Assembly: GCA_964529005.1 (NCBI GenBank)
Contig: CAZGUH010000015.1
Span: forward strand, 1 to 64,000
Source: CAZGUH01 sp964529005
GTDB lineage: Bacteria > Actinomycetota > Acidimicrobiia > Acidimicrobiales > Ilumatobacteraceae
DNA length: 64,000 nucleotides
Direction of reading: 5' to 3'
This document shows, piece after piece, positions 8,209 through 17,700 of this stretch. Position 1 is the first letter of the stretch. The number at the start of each line of letters is the position of its first letter. The notes beneath the pieces are model-generated. The model ran no database searches. It worked only from the letters and a program-made list of their open reading frames with translations, and was not told the DNA's origin. The translations under genes and the position numbers were made by a program.

Positions 8209-9039
8209 TCAGCCCAGCAGGCCCATTCGCAGCAACTGACCGAACATGCCCGGCGTCCGCGGGCGCCGCACTGGGTCCTTCGCCAGAGCCAGCAGGACCG
8301 CATGGCCGACCTCGGCCGGCACGTCGGGCGCCGCCGCCGCCGGATCGGGCGGAGGATCTTGCAGGTGCGCCCAGAGGACCTTCATGCCCCGCCGGTCGGC
8401 GAACGGCGGCGCGCCGGCGAGGCACGCGTAGGCGACACAGCCGAGCGCGTAGACGTCGGTCGCGGGCGTGACGTCGTCGCCGCGGATCTGCTCCGGCGAG
8501 ATGTAGTCGATGGTGCCGAGCGCTTGACCGGCCGCGGTGAGCATCGTGCCCCTCGTGTCCTTCACCAGACCGAAGTCGGCGATGTAGGCGGTGTCGCCTT
8601 CGAGGAGGATGTTCTCCGGCTTGACGTCTCGGTGGATGATCCCCGCCTCGTGCAGCGCGTCCAGCCCCTTCGCGACCTGCTGGCAGATCACCACGGTGGA
8701 GATGACGTCGAGACGACCCTCTCGTTCGATCCGCTGCGCCAGCGTGCCGCCAGCGACGAGCTTTTGCGCCATGTACGGCACGCCGTGGACCTCGCCCGTG
8801 GACAGGACGGGGACCACGTGGTCGTGACGGATCTGCTGGGCGATCCGGGCCTCGCGTTCGAACCGCCGCAGGAACGTCGCGTCGTCGGCGAACTCCGCTT
8901 TGACCATCTTCAGCGCGACCTCGACGCCGTCGGGATCGGTGGCGCGGTACACGTCGCCGACGCCACCTGCGCCCAGCGGCTCGACGACGGTGTAGGGGCC
9001 GACCTGCTCGCCGGCGCGCAGGGGGCTCGGCGCGCTCAT
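8209..9039 (-). CDS. Ser/Thr protein kinase (kinase domain only)
   Basis: At 276 residues this is essentially a bare PknB-type kinase domain: glycine loop GAGGVGDVYRA, lysine in VALK, catalytic loop HRDVKPENILL, DFG in ADFGLVKD, and activation segment with Thr/Ser residues ending GTIDYISPEQ. All catalytic residues are present, so it is predicted active and cytosolic. ATG 9039 overlaps the stop of the upstream membrane protein gene (ATGA), tying its translation to that protein, which may be its membrane partner or substrate. It is one of three kinase-like proteins in the operon; the third lacks the catalytic Asp. Confidence 0.92.
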   Translation of the reverse strand: MSAPSPLRAGEQVGPYTVVEPLGAGGVGDVYRATDPDGVEVALKMVKAEFADDATFLRRFEREARIAQQIRHDHVVPVLSTGEVHGVPYMAQKLVAGGTLAQRIEREGRLDVISTVVICQQVAKGLDALHEAGIIHRDVKPENILLEGDTAYIADFGLVKDTRGTMLTAAGQALGTIDYISPEQIRGDDVTPATDVYALGCVAYACLAGAPPFADRRGMKVLWAHLQDPPPDPAAAAPDVPAEVGHAVLLALAKDPVRRPRTPGMFGQLLRMGLLG

Positions 9040-9746
9040 CGGCTGTCCCCGCGCGTCATCCCCCGGCTCGTCGAGCCTGGTGTCTGCTGGAGGTCCTGCC
9101 ACGCCTTGGCCGCCCTCTGCCAATCCGACTCGGTGCCCGGCTTGCCGCGGCGGCGCACCTGGAATGCGTATGCCACGGCGCCGAGCAGCCCCATCGTGGC
9201 GAACGCGAGCCGCACGCTGAGCTTGCCCTCCTCCGACCAGTAGACGTCCTCCAGCTCGAGCAGCAGCGCGGCCTCGTCGAGGACCAGCGCCACACCGGCG
9301 CCGAACGGGATCGCCAGCCAGCGGTCGAGCGACGGGCGTGACATCCCGATCGCCACACCGCCGCTGGCCATGCTGAGCAGCGTGCCGGGGATGAAGTGGT
9401 GGACGTGGCGGCCGCCGGCGACGATGTTCTTGATCGGTCCCAGCCGGCCACGGGTGCGGATGCTGTGGGTGATGGCGCGCGTGATGCCGAACGTCGTGAT
9501 GAACGAGGCCGTCATGTTGAGGATCGTGTTCTCGCGTGTCGAGCTGACGCGATAGCCCTCGACGAGCGTGTTCACCGCGCGCGTGATCGGGTTGCGGCCG
9601 TGTTCCTCGGCTCCGTGGGTCTGGGGCAGCTTGCCCAGCCGCCAGACGCGCACGGTCTCGGCGCCGATCAGCACCACGACCGTGGTGACCGACACGCCGC
9701 CGAGCGCGCGGGTGCCCCATCTGAGCCGGGTCGACGTGCCGCTCAT
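9036..9746 (-). CDS. Conserved polytopic membrane protein of unknown function
   Basis: The 236-residue protein has about four hydrophobic helices: ALGGVSVTTVVVLIGAETVR near the N-terminus, then ILNMTASFITTFGITRAI, a His-rich turn GGRHVHHFIPGTLLSM, WLAIPFGAGVALVLDEAALL, and LAFATMGLLGAVAYAFQV. The R-H-V-H-H-F-I-P-G element and an acidic LELEDVYW stretch are its most distinctive parts and could bind metal, but that is speculation. It is translationally coupled at both ends (ATGA overlaps) between the GMC-associated gene and a kinase gene. No function is assigned. Confidence 0.7.
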   Translation of the reverse strand: MSGTSTRLRWGTRALGGVSVTTVVVLIGAETVRVWRLGKLPQTHGAEEHGRNPITRAVNTLVEGYRVSSTRENTILNMTASFITTFGITRAITHSIRTRGRLGPIKNIVAGGRHVHHFIPGTLLSMASGGVAIGMSRPSLDRWLAIPFGAGVALVLDEAALLLELEDVYWSEEGKLSVRLAFATMGLLGAVAYAFQVRRRGKPGTESDWQRAAKAWQDLQQTPGSTSRGMTRGDSR

Positions 9747-10393
9747 CGGGCGCGCCTCCCGCTCAAGAACTTGCCGTACACCTGCTGCAACGCGCCGAGG
9801 AACAGCACGTTGAAACGCATCAGCGCGCGCAGGTTGCCGGTGAGGTCGGCGCCGCTGGCGCGGAACGTCGTCAGCTGCCGGGCGAACGAGAGCGGCGTGA
9901 TCCGCAGGATGCCCGATGCGACCAGCTCCGCCGCGTCGTCGTCGGCGGCCTCGGTGTGGCCGCGCAGCAGCCGCGTGAACAGCGTCGTCGTGTCGGGCCA
10001 GAGGTCGAACCCGCGGTCGTCGGCGATGACCTTGTGACCGACGAGCGTCAGCGGCGTGCCGACGCGATCGGTGAAGTGGAGTCGGTAGTGCATGCGCTTC
10101 TCGCCCGGGCGTTCCGTGTCGACGAACAGGTTGAAGCGGCCGTGCTCGACAGGGCACCTGCCGCCGAGCGCGTCGGCGTGCACCCACCCGCGGGCGTCGG
10201 CCGCGTGGAGGGGGTCGGCGACGAACTCGTCGATCGCAGGCGTCTCGATCGTCAGATGGAACATCAGGCCGGTGTGGGTCGCGCGGCCGCGCGTGTACCC
10301 GCGCTCGAAGCTCGGTTCACCGAACGCGACGAAGCCGCGCATCTCCTCGGTGAAGCGGACCGTCGCGGTGTTGTGGCTGCCTCGTGCCGGCAT
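9743..10393 (-). CDS. GMC-oxidoreductase-associated beta-rich domain protein
   Basis: The 216-residue protein begins with TVRFTEEMRGFVAFGE and continues with conserved-looking segments HLTIETPAIDEFVADPLH, LGGRCPVEHGRFNLFV, MHYRLHFTDRVGTPLTLVG and DLWPDTTTLFTRLLRG. From memory of actinobacterial proteins, this module is found fused to or beside cholesterol-oxidase-like GMC enzymes and alpha/beta hydrolases. Here it is a separate gene 4 bases after the GMC gene, with AAGGAG upstream. Its fold suggests a lipid- or sterol-related accessory domain, but no catalytic residues can be pointed to. It is coupled to the downstream membrane protein (ATGA). Confidence 0.65.
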   Translation of the reverse strand: MPARGSHNTATVRFTEEMRGFVAFGEPSFERGYTRGRATHTGLMFHLTIETPAIDEFVADPLHAADARGWVHADALGGRCPVEHGRFNLFVDTERPGEKRMHYRLHFTDRVGTPLTLVGHKVIADDRGFDLWPDTTTLFTRLLRGHTEAADDDAAELVASGILRITPLSFARQLTTFRASGADLTGNLRALMRFNVLFLGALQQVYGKFLSGRRAR

Positions 10394-10397
10394 CGGC

Positions 10398-12134
10398 TCA
10401 GCCGCTCCTTCCGTCGACGATGCCGTCGGCGAAGCGGTCGGCGAGGGCGGCGATGGTCAACGACGGGTTCGCGCCGACCGGGCCGGGCATCACCGAGCCG
10501 TCCGCGACGAACAGGCCCGGATAGCCGAACACCTGGCCCCACTCGTCGACGACGCCGTGATCCGGATCGGTGGCCATCGAGCATCCGCCGAGCGGGTGCA
10601 CGGTGATCACACGGCGCATGAACCACATCGGGTTGTCGCGGAACGTTCCTCCGAGCTCGTCGGAGATGCGCTGGGAGATCGATCGGGCGCGCTCGAAGTA
10701 CGCGCCGGACCGTCCGCGGCGACCGGCGCGCCGAGCGCTGCCCTTGCGCCAATCGACCTGGAGGTGGTTGTCCTTCAAGTACATGCGGCCGTCGGGCACG
10801 TCGCGGCCCATCGCCAGCAGCGGCAGCATGCTGGTCGACGCCTGCGCTCTGATCAAGCTGGCGAACGCGGCGCTGCGCCCCGTGTGGCGGTAGCCGCGAC
10901 GCATCCGCTCGCGTGCGAAGCGCACGCCCTCGCGCCGCCAGTGCCACAGATCGGACGGACCTTCGAGCAGCTGCATGATCCAGGTGGTGAACGCCGGGAA
11001 CCCCGCATCCTCGATGTACAGCCCCCGGCCCTCGCCGCCGTCGACCTCGTCGGGCACGCGGATCGCGCTCGTGATGACAGGGCCGAACGACGGGTCGACA
11101 CGGCGATGCCGCCGCCCCTCCTCGCTCTCCTCGGCGCACCGGTAGGCGAACGTGAGCAGGTCGCCGTTGCCGCAGAACCGATTGCCGAGCTGATCGCTGA
11201 TGCGCGGGAAGGCGGCCCGGTTGCGCAGCAGCAGGCGCACCGTCCCCAGCGTCCCGCCGGCGAGGATGACGCGGTCGGCGACCAGCTCGTTGCGGTACAC
11301 CGCGGGATCGAAGATGTCCGTGGGGAGGCCGTCGCGCTCGGCGGCCTCGTCGTAGCGCACGTACCCGACCCGGTATCCGCCGCCCGGCTCCGGGGCGATG
11401 CGGCGGACCTCGCATCGCGTGCGCAGCTCAGCTCCCAGGCGCTGCGCTTCGGTGAGGTAGTTGTAGTCGAGCGAGTTCTTGCTGCCGTAGTTGCAGCCGA
11501 TGTCGCACTCGCCGCACAGCCGGCACGCGTAGCGGGTGCGCCCGTGGAGGTTGGGGCGCCCTTCGACGATCGGCTCGCCGGGCACCGGAGTCTCGCCGTC
11601 GCCGGCGAAGGTGACGGCGAGCGGCGGCTGGAACCAGTCGAGCCCCAGCGACTCGCTGGCGCGCTTGAACGCGACCATCTTCGGGGTGGAGGCGTACGGT
11701 TCGTGGTCCATCGGGTAGCGCTGCGGCCGGATCATGCGTTCGACCCGGTCGTAGTGGGGGTCGAGGTCGGCCCGGGTCACGGGCCAGTTCTCGTAGCCGC
11801 CGGCGTCGAGATCTTCCTGCACGAACCACCGCTCGTCCTTGCGCAGCAGCACGTTGGCGTAGATCAGCGAGCCGCCGCCGAGGCCGCTCGACACCAGCGC
11901 GTTCAGGCCGTGGAACGACCACAGGTCGAACAGCCCGTACAGACCCCGCGTGGGATCCCAGAAGTTGGTGCGCATCTGCCCGGGCGTGCGGGCGAACGAG
12001 CCTGGCGGGTAGGGCTTTCCGCGCTCCAGCAGGCACACGCGCATGCCGCTCTCGGCGAGGCGGTACGCGCTCACCGATCCGCCGAAGCCCGAGCCGATGA
12101 CGATCGCGTCGAAGCGCTCGGGTGTCCCCGTCAC
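10398..12134 (-). CDS. GMC-family FAD oxidoreductase (cholesterol-oxidase/alcohol-oxidase-like)
   Basis: The protein has 578 residues. The N-terminal Rossmann motif AIVIGSGFGGSVSAYRLAE binds FAD. A second flavin contact follows (SSGLGGGSLIYANVL). A four-cysteine cluster, CRLCGECDIGCNYGSKNS, typical of the long-chain alcohol/sterol oxidase branch, sits mid-protein. The C-terminus has the GMC active-site region HPLGGCSMATDPDHGVV followed by FVADGSVMPGPVGANPSLTI. Members oxidise sterol or long-chain alcohol groups, reducing O2 or an acceptor. GTG 12134 overlaps the upstream stop (GTGA). Flanking hydrolase and lipid-type genes support a hydrophobic alcohol substrate; which one is not decided by sequence. 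No signal peptide is seen. Confidence 0.88.
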   Translation of the reverse strand: MTGTPERFDAIVIGSGFGGSVSAYRLAESGMRVCLLERGKPYPPGSFARTPGQMRTNFWDPTRGLYGLFDLWSFHGLNALVSSGLGGGSLIYANVLLRKDERWFVQEDLDAGGYENWPVTRADLDPHYDRVERMIRPQRYPMDHEPYASTPKMVAFKRASESLGLDWFQPPLAVTFAGDGETPVPGEPIVEGRPNLHGRTRYACRLCGECDIGCNYGSKNSLDYNYLTEAQRLGAELRTRCEVRRIAPEPGGGYRVGYVRYDEAAERDGLPTDIFDPAVYRNELVADRVILAGGTLGTVRLLLRNRAAFPRISDQLGNRFCGNGDLLTFAYRCAEESEEGRRHRRVDPSFGPVITSAIRVPDEVDGGEGRGLYIEDAGFPAFTTWIMQLLEGPSDLWHWRREGVRFARERMRRGYRHTGRSAAFASLIRAQASTSMLPLLAMGRDVPDGRMYLKDNHLQVDWRKGSARRAGRRGRSGAYFERARSISQRISDELGGTFRDNPMWFMRRVITVHPLGGCSMATDPDHGVVDEWGQVFGYPGLFVADGSVMPGPVGANPSLTIAALADRFADGIVDGRSG

Positions 12135-13600
12135 GTCGTCGCCCTCCCCCAGGCAGCGGCGGTGTCGCGCTGGCGGCGGAAGTGCTCGGGCGCGGCGAAG
12201 CGTTCGTAGTACGGCAGCTCGACGTGGGAGAACTGGGCCCAGATGCCGGGAAGGTTCCAGGCGTCGGTGTGCGCGGGGAACCGCCCGTAGGTCTCGTAGA
12301 TGTAGGTGCAGATCTCCTTGGTGTAGGCGATCGCTTCGGGCGGATGGGGTTTCTGCTGGCGCAGGTAGGCCTCGGCGTCGGAGCGGTTGCGGTAGCGGCT
12401 GGCGAACAGGTCCACGTCGGCGTACGCGCCGTGGGCGGCGTACTTGTCCTCGAGCACCCTGTCCACCGCCTCGTCCATCGACGACACGTACGGCGGGCAC
12501 AGACCTTCGATCACGCCGTCGATGCCGACGTAGTTCGGCTGCGACGCCGGCGTCGGAGGCCAGCGGCGCAGGCGCGGCAGCTTCGGCCCATGTTCGCGGA
12601 AGCCGAGGCCGAGCAGGCCCGCTCGCTCGTCGCGCTGCATCACGTACGGCGGGAGTGGGCAGGAATGGACCCAGCCGCCGAGGCCGAGCGCCTCGCCGGT
12701 GAGCAGCAGCGTCTGGAGGGCGAGGAACGCCTCGTGATCGGTCCTGGCCGCGCCGACGAACCCGAGCGGGGCAGGGACGTCCTTGCTGAAGCGGCCCTCG
12801 CGGACGCGCTTGACGCCACCGATCGGGTGGTACGGGATCCGCTCGGACAAACGCAGGTGCGACGCCGCCCACGCGACCCAGTCGAGGGCGGTGCGCGGCG
12901 AGAACGTGCGGTAGTCGTCGATGAACAGCGGCGCGACGCCCTTCGGCTCGGACGTGAGGATCAACAGCGCGTTGATGTACTGGCGGGTGTTGTCGACGAC
13001 GGGCAGGAAGCACGTCGTGCCCGGCGCGTTGGAGTGCTGGGCGTTCCACCCGAGGTAGTACGGCCACTCGCGGGGGAACGCCATCCGCTCGTCGTAGACC
13101 TTGACCTTGACGTGCTCGGCGGCGGCGATCCAGTCGGTCTCGGTGCGGTCCTCCCAGCGGGAAGGGAAGTCGCGCAGGAAGTCGGCTGCCTCGCGGCCGC
13201 GCAGCTGCCGGATGAGCCACACGCCGTCGTCGTTGATCATGAAGAACCGCGTCGCCTGCGCGTTGTCGGCGCTGGAGGCGCCGCGCGCCGCGATGTTGAG
13301 GAACGGGCTGCCCAACTCGTCCGAGCCGTCCGGCTTGACCAGCGGCCCATCATGCATCACGGCGCCGGTGACGCCGATGGAGGCGATCAGCACCGCCTCC
13401 TCGAGCGCGCTGAGCGGCTCGGGCTCGGCCGCGCTGCGATAGCTGAGCTCCTTGGCCTCGATCGACACCCCGCGTGCGACCCGGCGGGTGCGTCGCTCGC
13501 GAATGGCGTCGATCAACGGGTACGAGAACAGGTCGCGCAGGCCGGAGTGCCCGGCGGCGACGTCCCCGTTCTCGATCCGTGACGGATCGACGACGTCCAT
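12131..13600 (-). CDS. Conserved protein of unknown function linked to the GMC oxidase
   Basis: This 489-residue soluble protein has no motif I can name with confidence. The first ~200 residues (IDAIRERRTRRVARGVSIEA, LEEAVLIASIGVTGAVMHD, RGASSADNAQATRFFMINDD) recall nitroreductase-like flavoproteins, with an Arg-rich N-terminal helix and a Ser/Asn-rich loop, but the match is weak. The C-terminal half is rich in aromatic residues and Pro (ICTYIYETYGRFPAHTDAWN). ATG 13600 shares one base with the hydrolase stop (TGATG) and its own stop overlaps the GMC start, so all three proteins are made together. It could supply a redox partner or a second catalytic step on the same lipid. Confidence 0.6.
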   Translation of the reverse strand: MDVVDPSRIENGDVAAGHSGLRDLFSYPLIDAIRERRTRRVARGVSIEAKELSYRSAAEPEPLSALEEAVLIASIGVTGAVMHDGPLVKPDGSDELGSPFLNIAARGASSADNAQATRFFMINDDGVWLIRQLRGREAADFLRDFPSRWEDRTETDWIAAAEHVKVKVYDERMAFPREWPYYLGWNAQHSNAPGTTCFLPVVDNTRQYINALLILTSEPKGVAPLFIDDYRTFSPRTALDWVAWAASHLRLSERIPYHPIGGVKRVREGRFSKDVPAPLGFVGAARTDHEAFLALQTLLLTGEALGLGGWVHSCPLPPYVMQRDERAGLLGLGFREHGPKLPRLRRWPPTPASQPNYVGIDGVIEGLCPPYVSSMDEAVDRVLEDKYAAHGAYADVDLFASRYRNRSDAEAYLRQQKPHPPEAIAYTKEICTYIYETYGRFPAHTDAWNLPGIWAQFSHVELPYYERFAAPEHFRRQRDTAAAWGRATT

Positions 13601-14649
13601 CAGTTGTACCGCTCCAGTTCGTCGAGGGCCAGGGGGAACACGTCGCGTGCGGCATGCTCGCCGATCCAGCAGTCCATGTGCGCGTAGTCGCGGATGACGA
13701 TCCGCCGGTGATCGGTGGCGGGTGTCGCGGCGCGCACCGCGTCGTAGGTGAGCTCGGTGGAACGCGGGACGAACATCCGGTTGTGCTCTCCGTGCAGGAA
13801 CGTGATCGGGAACGACAGGCGGTCGAGGTGCGGCATGTACACGTCGTCGCCGTGCGCGTCGACGGCGTGGCCGTGGCGGATCATCGCGCTCAGGTGCTTG
13901 AACGCGGTGAGCCGCGTCTTGCCGAAGATGTGGACGATCGCGTCGTGGGTCGCGTCGTTGAGCTGGTCGTGGTCGAACACCTCGCCGTAGATGAACAGGA
14001 TCCGGTGGCAGACCTCGCTGTCGCACTTCTCGCGCGTGGGCCAGTGCCGCATCAGCCGTTCGAGCGCCCGGTCCTCGAAGGCGGTGCTGTTGAACGTCGT
14101 CGTGAGCCGTTCGATCCCGACGCCGTGCATCAGCGTGGCCATCCTGGCCTGTGCCTTGGCGCGGTTGAGCATGACCGGCGCCGGGTGCAGTCCGAGCTGC
14201 GAGCACACCGCCGAGCGCACGCCCTGCATGCCCGCGGTCACGGCCATCAGGAACGACATCGAGCCGACGCAGTGCGGCACCACCTGCACCGTCTCGGCCC
14301 CGGCGACCTCCCGGACCTTGGCGATCGCTGCCGGCCAGTCGCGCGTCGCGATGTCGTCGATCGTGTAGTCGGTCGACGCCGCCGGCAGCATCGGGCTCGC
14401 CCGGTAGTCGAGCAGCCAGACGTCGTAGCCGTGCTCGGCCAGATACTCGGGGAAGTTCGTCTCGACCGTGTCGATCGTCCATGCGAGCGATGACGTCCCG
14501 TAGCCCGGCGCCAACACAACCGGGCCCTTGGACCCGGCGCAGTGACGCGTGAGGCGGATGTCTCGGCCGTCGGTCGTCCGGACGTCGAACAGCTGCTCGG
14601 CCGGGAGGCGGAGCTGCCGGTTCGGTACGGGGAGGATCCCTGACGGCAT
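13600..14649 (-). CDS. Alpha/beta-fold hydrolase (lipase/esterase-like)
   Basis: The 349-residue protein has the hydrolase core: LAPGYGTSSLAWT forms the oxyanion region, GYDVWLLDYRASP follows, the nucleophile elbow is VPHCVGSMSF (G-x-S replaced by H-C-V-G-S, so the nucleophile may be Cys or the adjacent Ser), an acid lies near FLHGEHNRMF, and the late His is in DYAHMDCWIGE. The C-V-G-S elbow is characteristic of a branch found fused to GMC oxidases. A leaderless start at ATG 14649 is proposed: no ribosome-binding site, and TATCTT ends 7 bases upstream. It is the first gene of the operon running down to the Hsp70/propeller gene and is divergent from the MMPL-FHA gene. Confidence 0.82.
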   Translation of the reverse strand: MPSGILPVPNRQLRLPAEQLFDVRTTDGRDIRLTRHCAGSKGPVVLAPGYGTSSLAWTIDTVETNFPEYLAEHGYDVWLLDYRASPMLPAASTDYTIDDIATRDWPAAIAKVREVAGAETVQVVPHCVGSMSFLMAVTAGMQGVRSAVCSQLGLHPAPVMLNRAKAQARMATLMHGVGIERLTTTFNSTAFEDRALERLMRHWPTREKCDSEVCHRILFIYGEVFDHDQLNDATHDAIVHIFGKTRLTAFKHLSAMIRHGHAVDAHGDDVYMPHLDRLSFPITFLHGEHNRMFVPRSTELTYDAVRAATPATDHRRIVIRDYAHMDCWIGEHAARDVFPLALDELERYN

Positions 14650-14656
14650 GGGGGGA

Positions 14657-14662
14657 AAGATA
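14657..14662 (-). promoter_or_regulatory. Candidate leaderless -10 (TATCTT) of the hydrolase-GMC-kinase operon
   Basis: Read 14662 to 14657 on the minus strand, TATCTT is followed by a 7-base C-rich spacer and ATG 14649. Upstream lies a repeated GATCGGCTC element, with no obvious -35. A promoter is needed here because the divergent MMPL gene begins at 14772. Confidence 0.5.
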
Positions 14663-14771
14663 CTCGGCGAGCCGATCGAGCCGATCGAGCGTCCCATCAC
14701 CCGTGGCGATCTTGCCGTCATCAGTACAATTGCGCACCACGAGCGTCCGCACGCGCTAAGCAACTGATTCC

Positions 14772-17700
14772 ATGAATGCTCTGGCGGCCCTGGTCACAGG
14801 GCGTCGATCGCGTTGGGCCGTCATCGGGTTCTGGGTCGTGCTCGCCGCGGTGGCGATGCCCCTGTCGATGAAGCTGCCCGACGTCACCAAGGACTCGCTG
14901 GCCGACTTCATCCCCGCGGACTCCCAATCCCGCCAGCTCGGCGAGATCCGAGACAGCCGATTCGAGGGCGGCAACCAGTCGATCGTCGTGCTCGTCTACC
15001 AGCGCGAGGGCGGGTTGCTGCCGAGCGACGAGACCGCGATCGTCGACCAGGCGCGCCAAGCGTTCAGCGTCGAGCGGGCCAGCCCCGGGCTGGTGCCGTT
15101 CGGCCCCGGGGCCTCGCCCGAGCTCGTCTCGGCCGTCGGCGACACCGCGATCGTCGTCTTCCCCGTCGACCAGATGGAGCAGCGTGAGGCGCGGCACGTG
15201 ATCGAGGCGCTGCGGGCGATCACGGCGCAATCGCCCGACGGGCTCGACGCGTACGTGACGGGGATGTCGGCCCTGGAGATCGACAACACGATCGCCCGCG
15301 AGGAGTCCGAGCTCGCTCTGTTCGGCGTCACCGTCGCGCTCGTGCTGATCCTGCTGATCGCCGTCTACCGGTCCCCGATCGTCGCCCTCGCGCCGCTGTT
15401 CGCCGTCGGACTCGCCTACGTGGTCGTCGGCGGAGTGCTGTACCTGCTCGCCAAAGCCGGCATGGCGGTGACCGGGCCGTCGCAACAGCTGCTGCTGGTG
15501 CTGATGTTCGGGGCGACCACGGACTATTGCCTGCTGCTCGTGTCCCGATACGCCGAGGACGTCCGCCACACCGAGCACGCCCCCGCCGCGATGCGCACCG
15601 CGGTCCGCCGCGTCGCCCCATCGGTCATCGCCAGCGCGGCGACCACGATCTTGGCCCTGCTCTCGCTCGTGCTCGCCAGCGTCGGCCTGGTGTCCGGCCT
15701 CGGTCCCGTGAACGCGGTCGGCTTGGGCATCGGTCTGGTGGCGGCCCTCACGCTGCTGCCGGCGATCATCTCCGTGCTCGGGCGGCGCGGCTTCTGGCCC
15801 AAGCAGGCGCGCGTCGCGTTCGTCGGGGACGCGCCGGAGGCGGCCAGCGCGCGCGACAGCGCGTGGCGGCGAGTCGGCTCGTGGGTGATGGCGCGCCCGC
15901 TGCGAGCCCTGCTGATCGTCCTCCTCCTGTTCGTGATCGGAGCGCTCGGGCTCACCCAGCTGACGACGTCGGGGAACATCCGCGCCGACATCAAGCGCGA
16001 CACCGACGCCACGCTCGGCTTCGACGTCGTCGCCGATCGCTTCCCGGTCGGCGTCCTCGGCCCGGCGATGGTGCTGATCGAGCGCGCCGACGGGCAGGTC
16101 ACCGAGGCCGACGTGGCCGCGGCGACCGCTCGGCTGGCCACGATCCCCGACATCGGCCTCATCACGCCGCCGATGGGGGCCGCGACCGACGGCAGCGCGG
16201 TGATCTTCAACGTGATCTTCCCCGACGAGCCGTTCGGGAATCCGGCCATCGAGCGCGTCGGGGAGATGCGCGAGGCCCTCGCCGACCTCGGGGGCGGGTT
16301 GCGCGGCATCGTCGGCGGCGCCGCCGGGGAGGCAGCCGACTACCGGATCGGGATCGACGACGACTTCCGCACGCTGATCCCGATCGTGCTCGGCGTCGTG
16401 TTCATCGTGATGATCGCCTTGCTGCGCTCGGTCGTCTCGCCGCTGTACATCCTTCTCTCGACGCTGGCGTCGTTCTTCAGCATCCTCGGCATCTCCGTGC
16501 TGATCGGGCGCGCGGTGTTCGGTGACAGCGACTTCAACAGCGTGTACCCGGTGTTCTCGTTCGTGTTCCTCGTCGCTCTCGGTGTCGATTACAACATCTT
16601 CGTGATGGACCGCATCCGCGAGGAGACGGTCTTTCACGGCACGCGTGAGGGCACGTTGCGCGCGCTCGTCGCGACCGGCCCGGTCATCACGAGCGCCGGG
16701 CTGATCCTGGCGGGGACGTTCGCCGCGCTGGTGACGGTTCCGACGCGCCCGCTCCAGATGCTCGGTCTCACCGTCGCGCTCGGCGTGCTGCTCGACACGT
16801 TCGTGGTGCGCGCGTTGTTCATCCCGGCGATGATCTCGTTGCTCGGCGACAGGAACTGGTGGCCGTCGCGCCCGGCGCGCCACGCGGCCGAGCCCCCTTC
16901 TCGCCCGATGACGTCGCGCCTGCACGCGGTGCCGGTGAGCTCGCGCGCCTTCCACAGCGTCGAGCTCGGATCCGGCAGCGGCGCTGTCGCCGTCGTCGGG
17001 GACATCGCGCTGTTCGTCCCCGACGGGTCCGCCGCCGACGATCTGGTGGACCTCGCGCGCGACGCGGTCGCCACGGCGTCGCCCGCCGGGCGGATGTTCG
17101 CACGCCGGATCGCCAGCGCCCTGGCCGCCGACGACAGCAATCGGATCCCGGCGTTCGGCGCGGTCGCGCGCGACGACAACGGATTGGCCGTGCTGCTCTA
17201 CGGCAACGTCGACGCATCGTTCGTCGACGCGGGCGGCGCCCCGCAGCACCTGTCCGGAGCACAGTCGATGACGTGGCTCGACCGCCTGCTGCCGCCGGAC
17301 GTTGGCGCGGTGCTGATCGCTCCGCTCGGCATCACACCCACCGGGGCGAGCGCGGCGACGCTGGAGAGCGGCGTCGTGCCGGGAGGCTGGCTGCGCGTCG
17401 TTCCCGGGGCCCGAGCCGCCGGTCCGCCGGGCGCCGGTCTCGCCAGCTCCCCGGGAGCGCCGCCGCCTTCGCCTTCGCCTCTGCCGTCGCCGCCGCGTGC
17501 CGCCTCGGCGGCGCCCGCCGTCGCGCCCCAGCAAGCGCTCGGGACGCTCGTCTTCGACGACGGCACGCGTCTGGACATCGACGCCGACTACGTCGTCGGC
17601 CGCGAGCCGGCGATCGATCCGCGCGTCACCGATGGCAGCGCCCGGCCGTTCGTGCTCGACGACCCGGCGGGCACGGTGTCGCGGGTGCACGCCGAGATCC

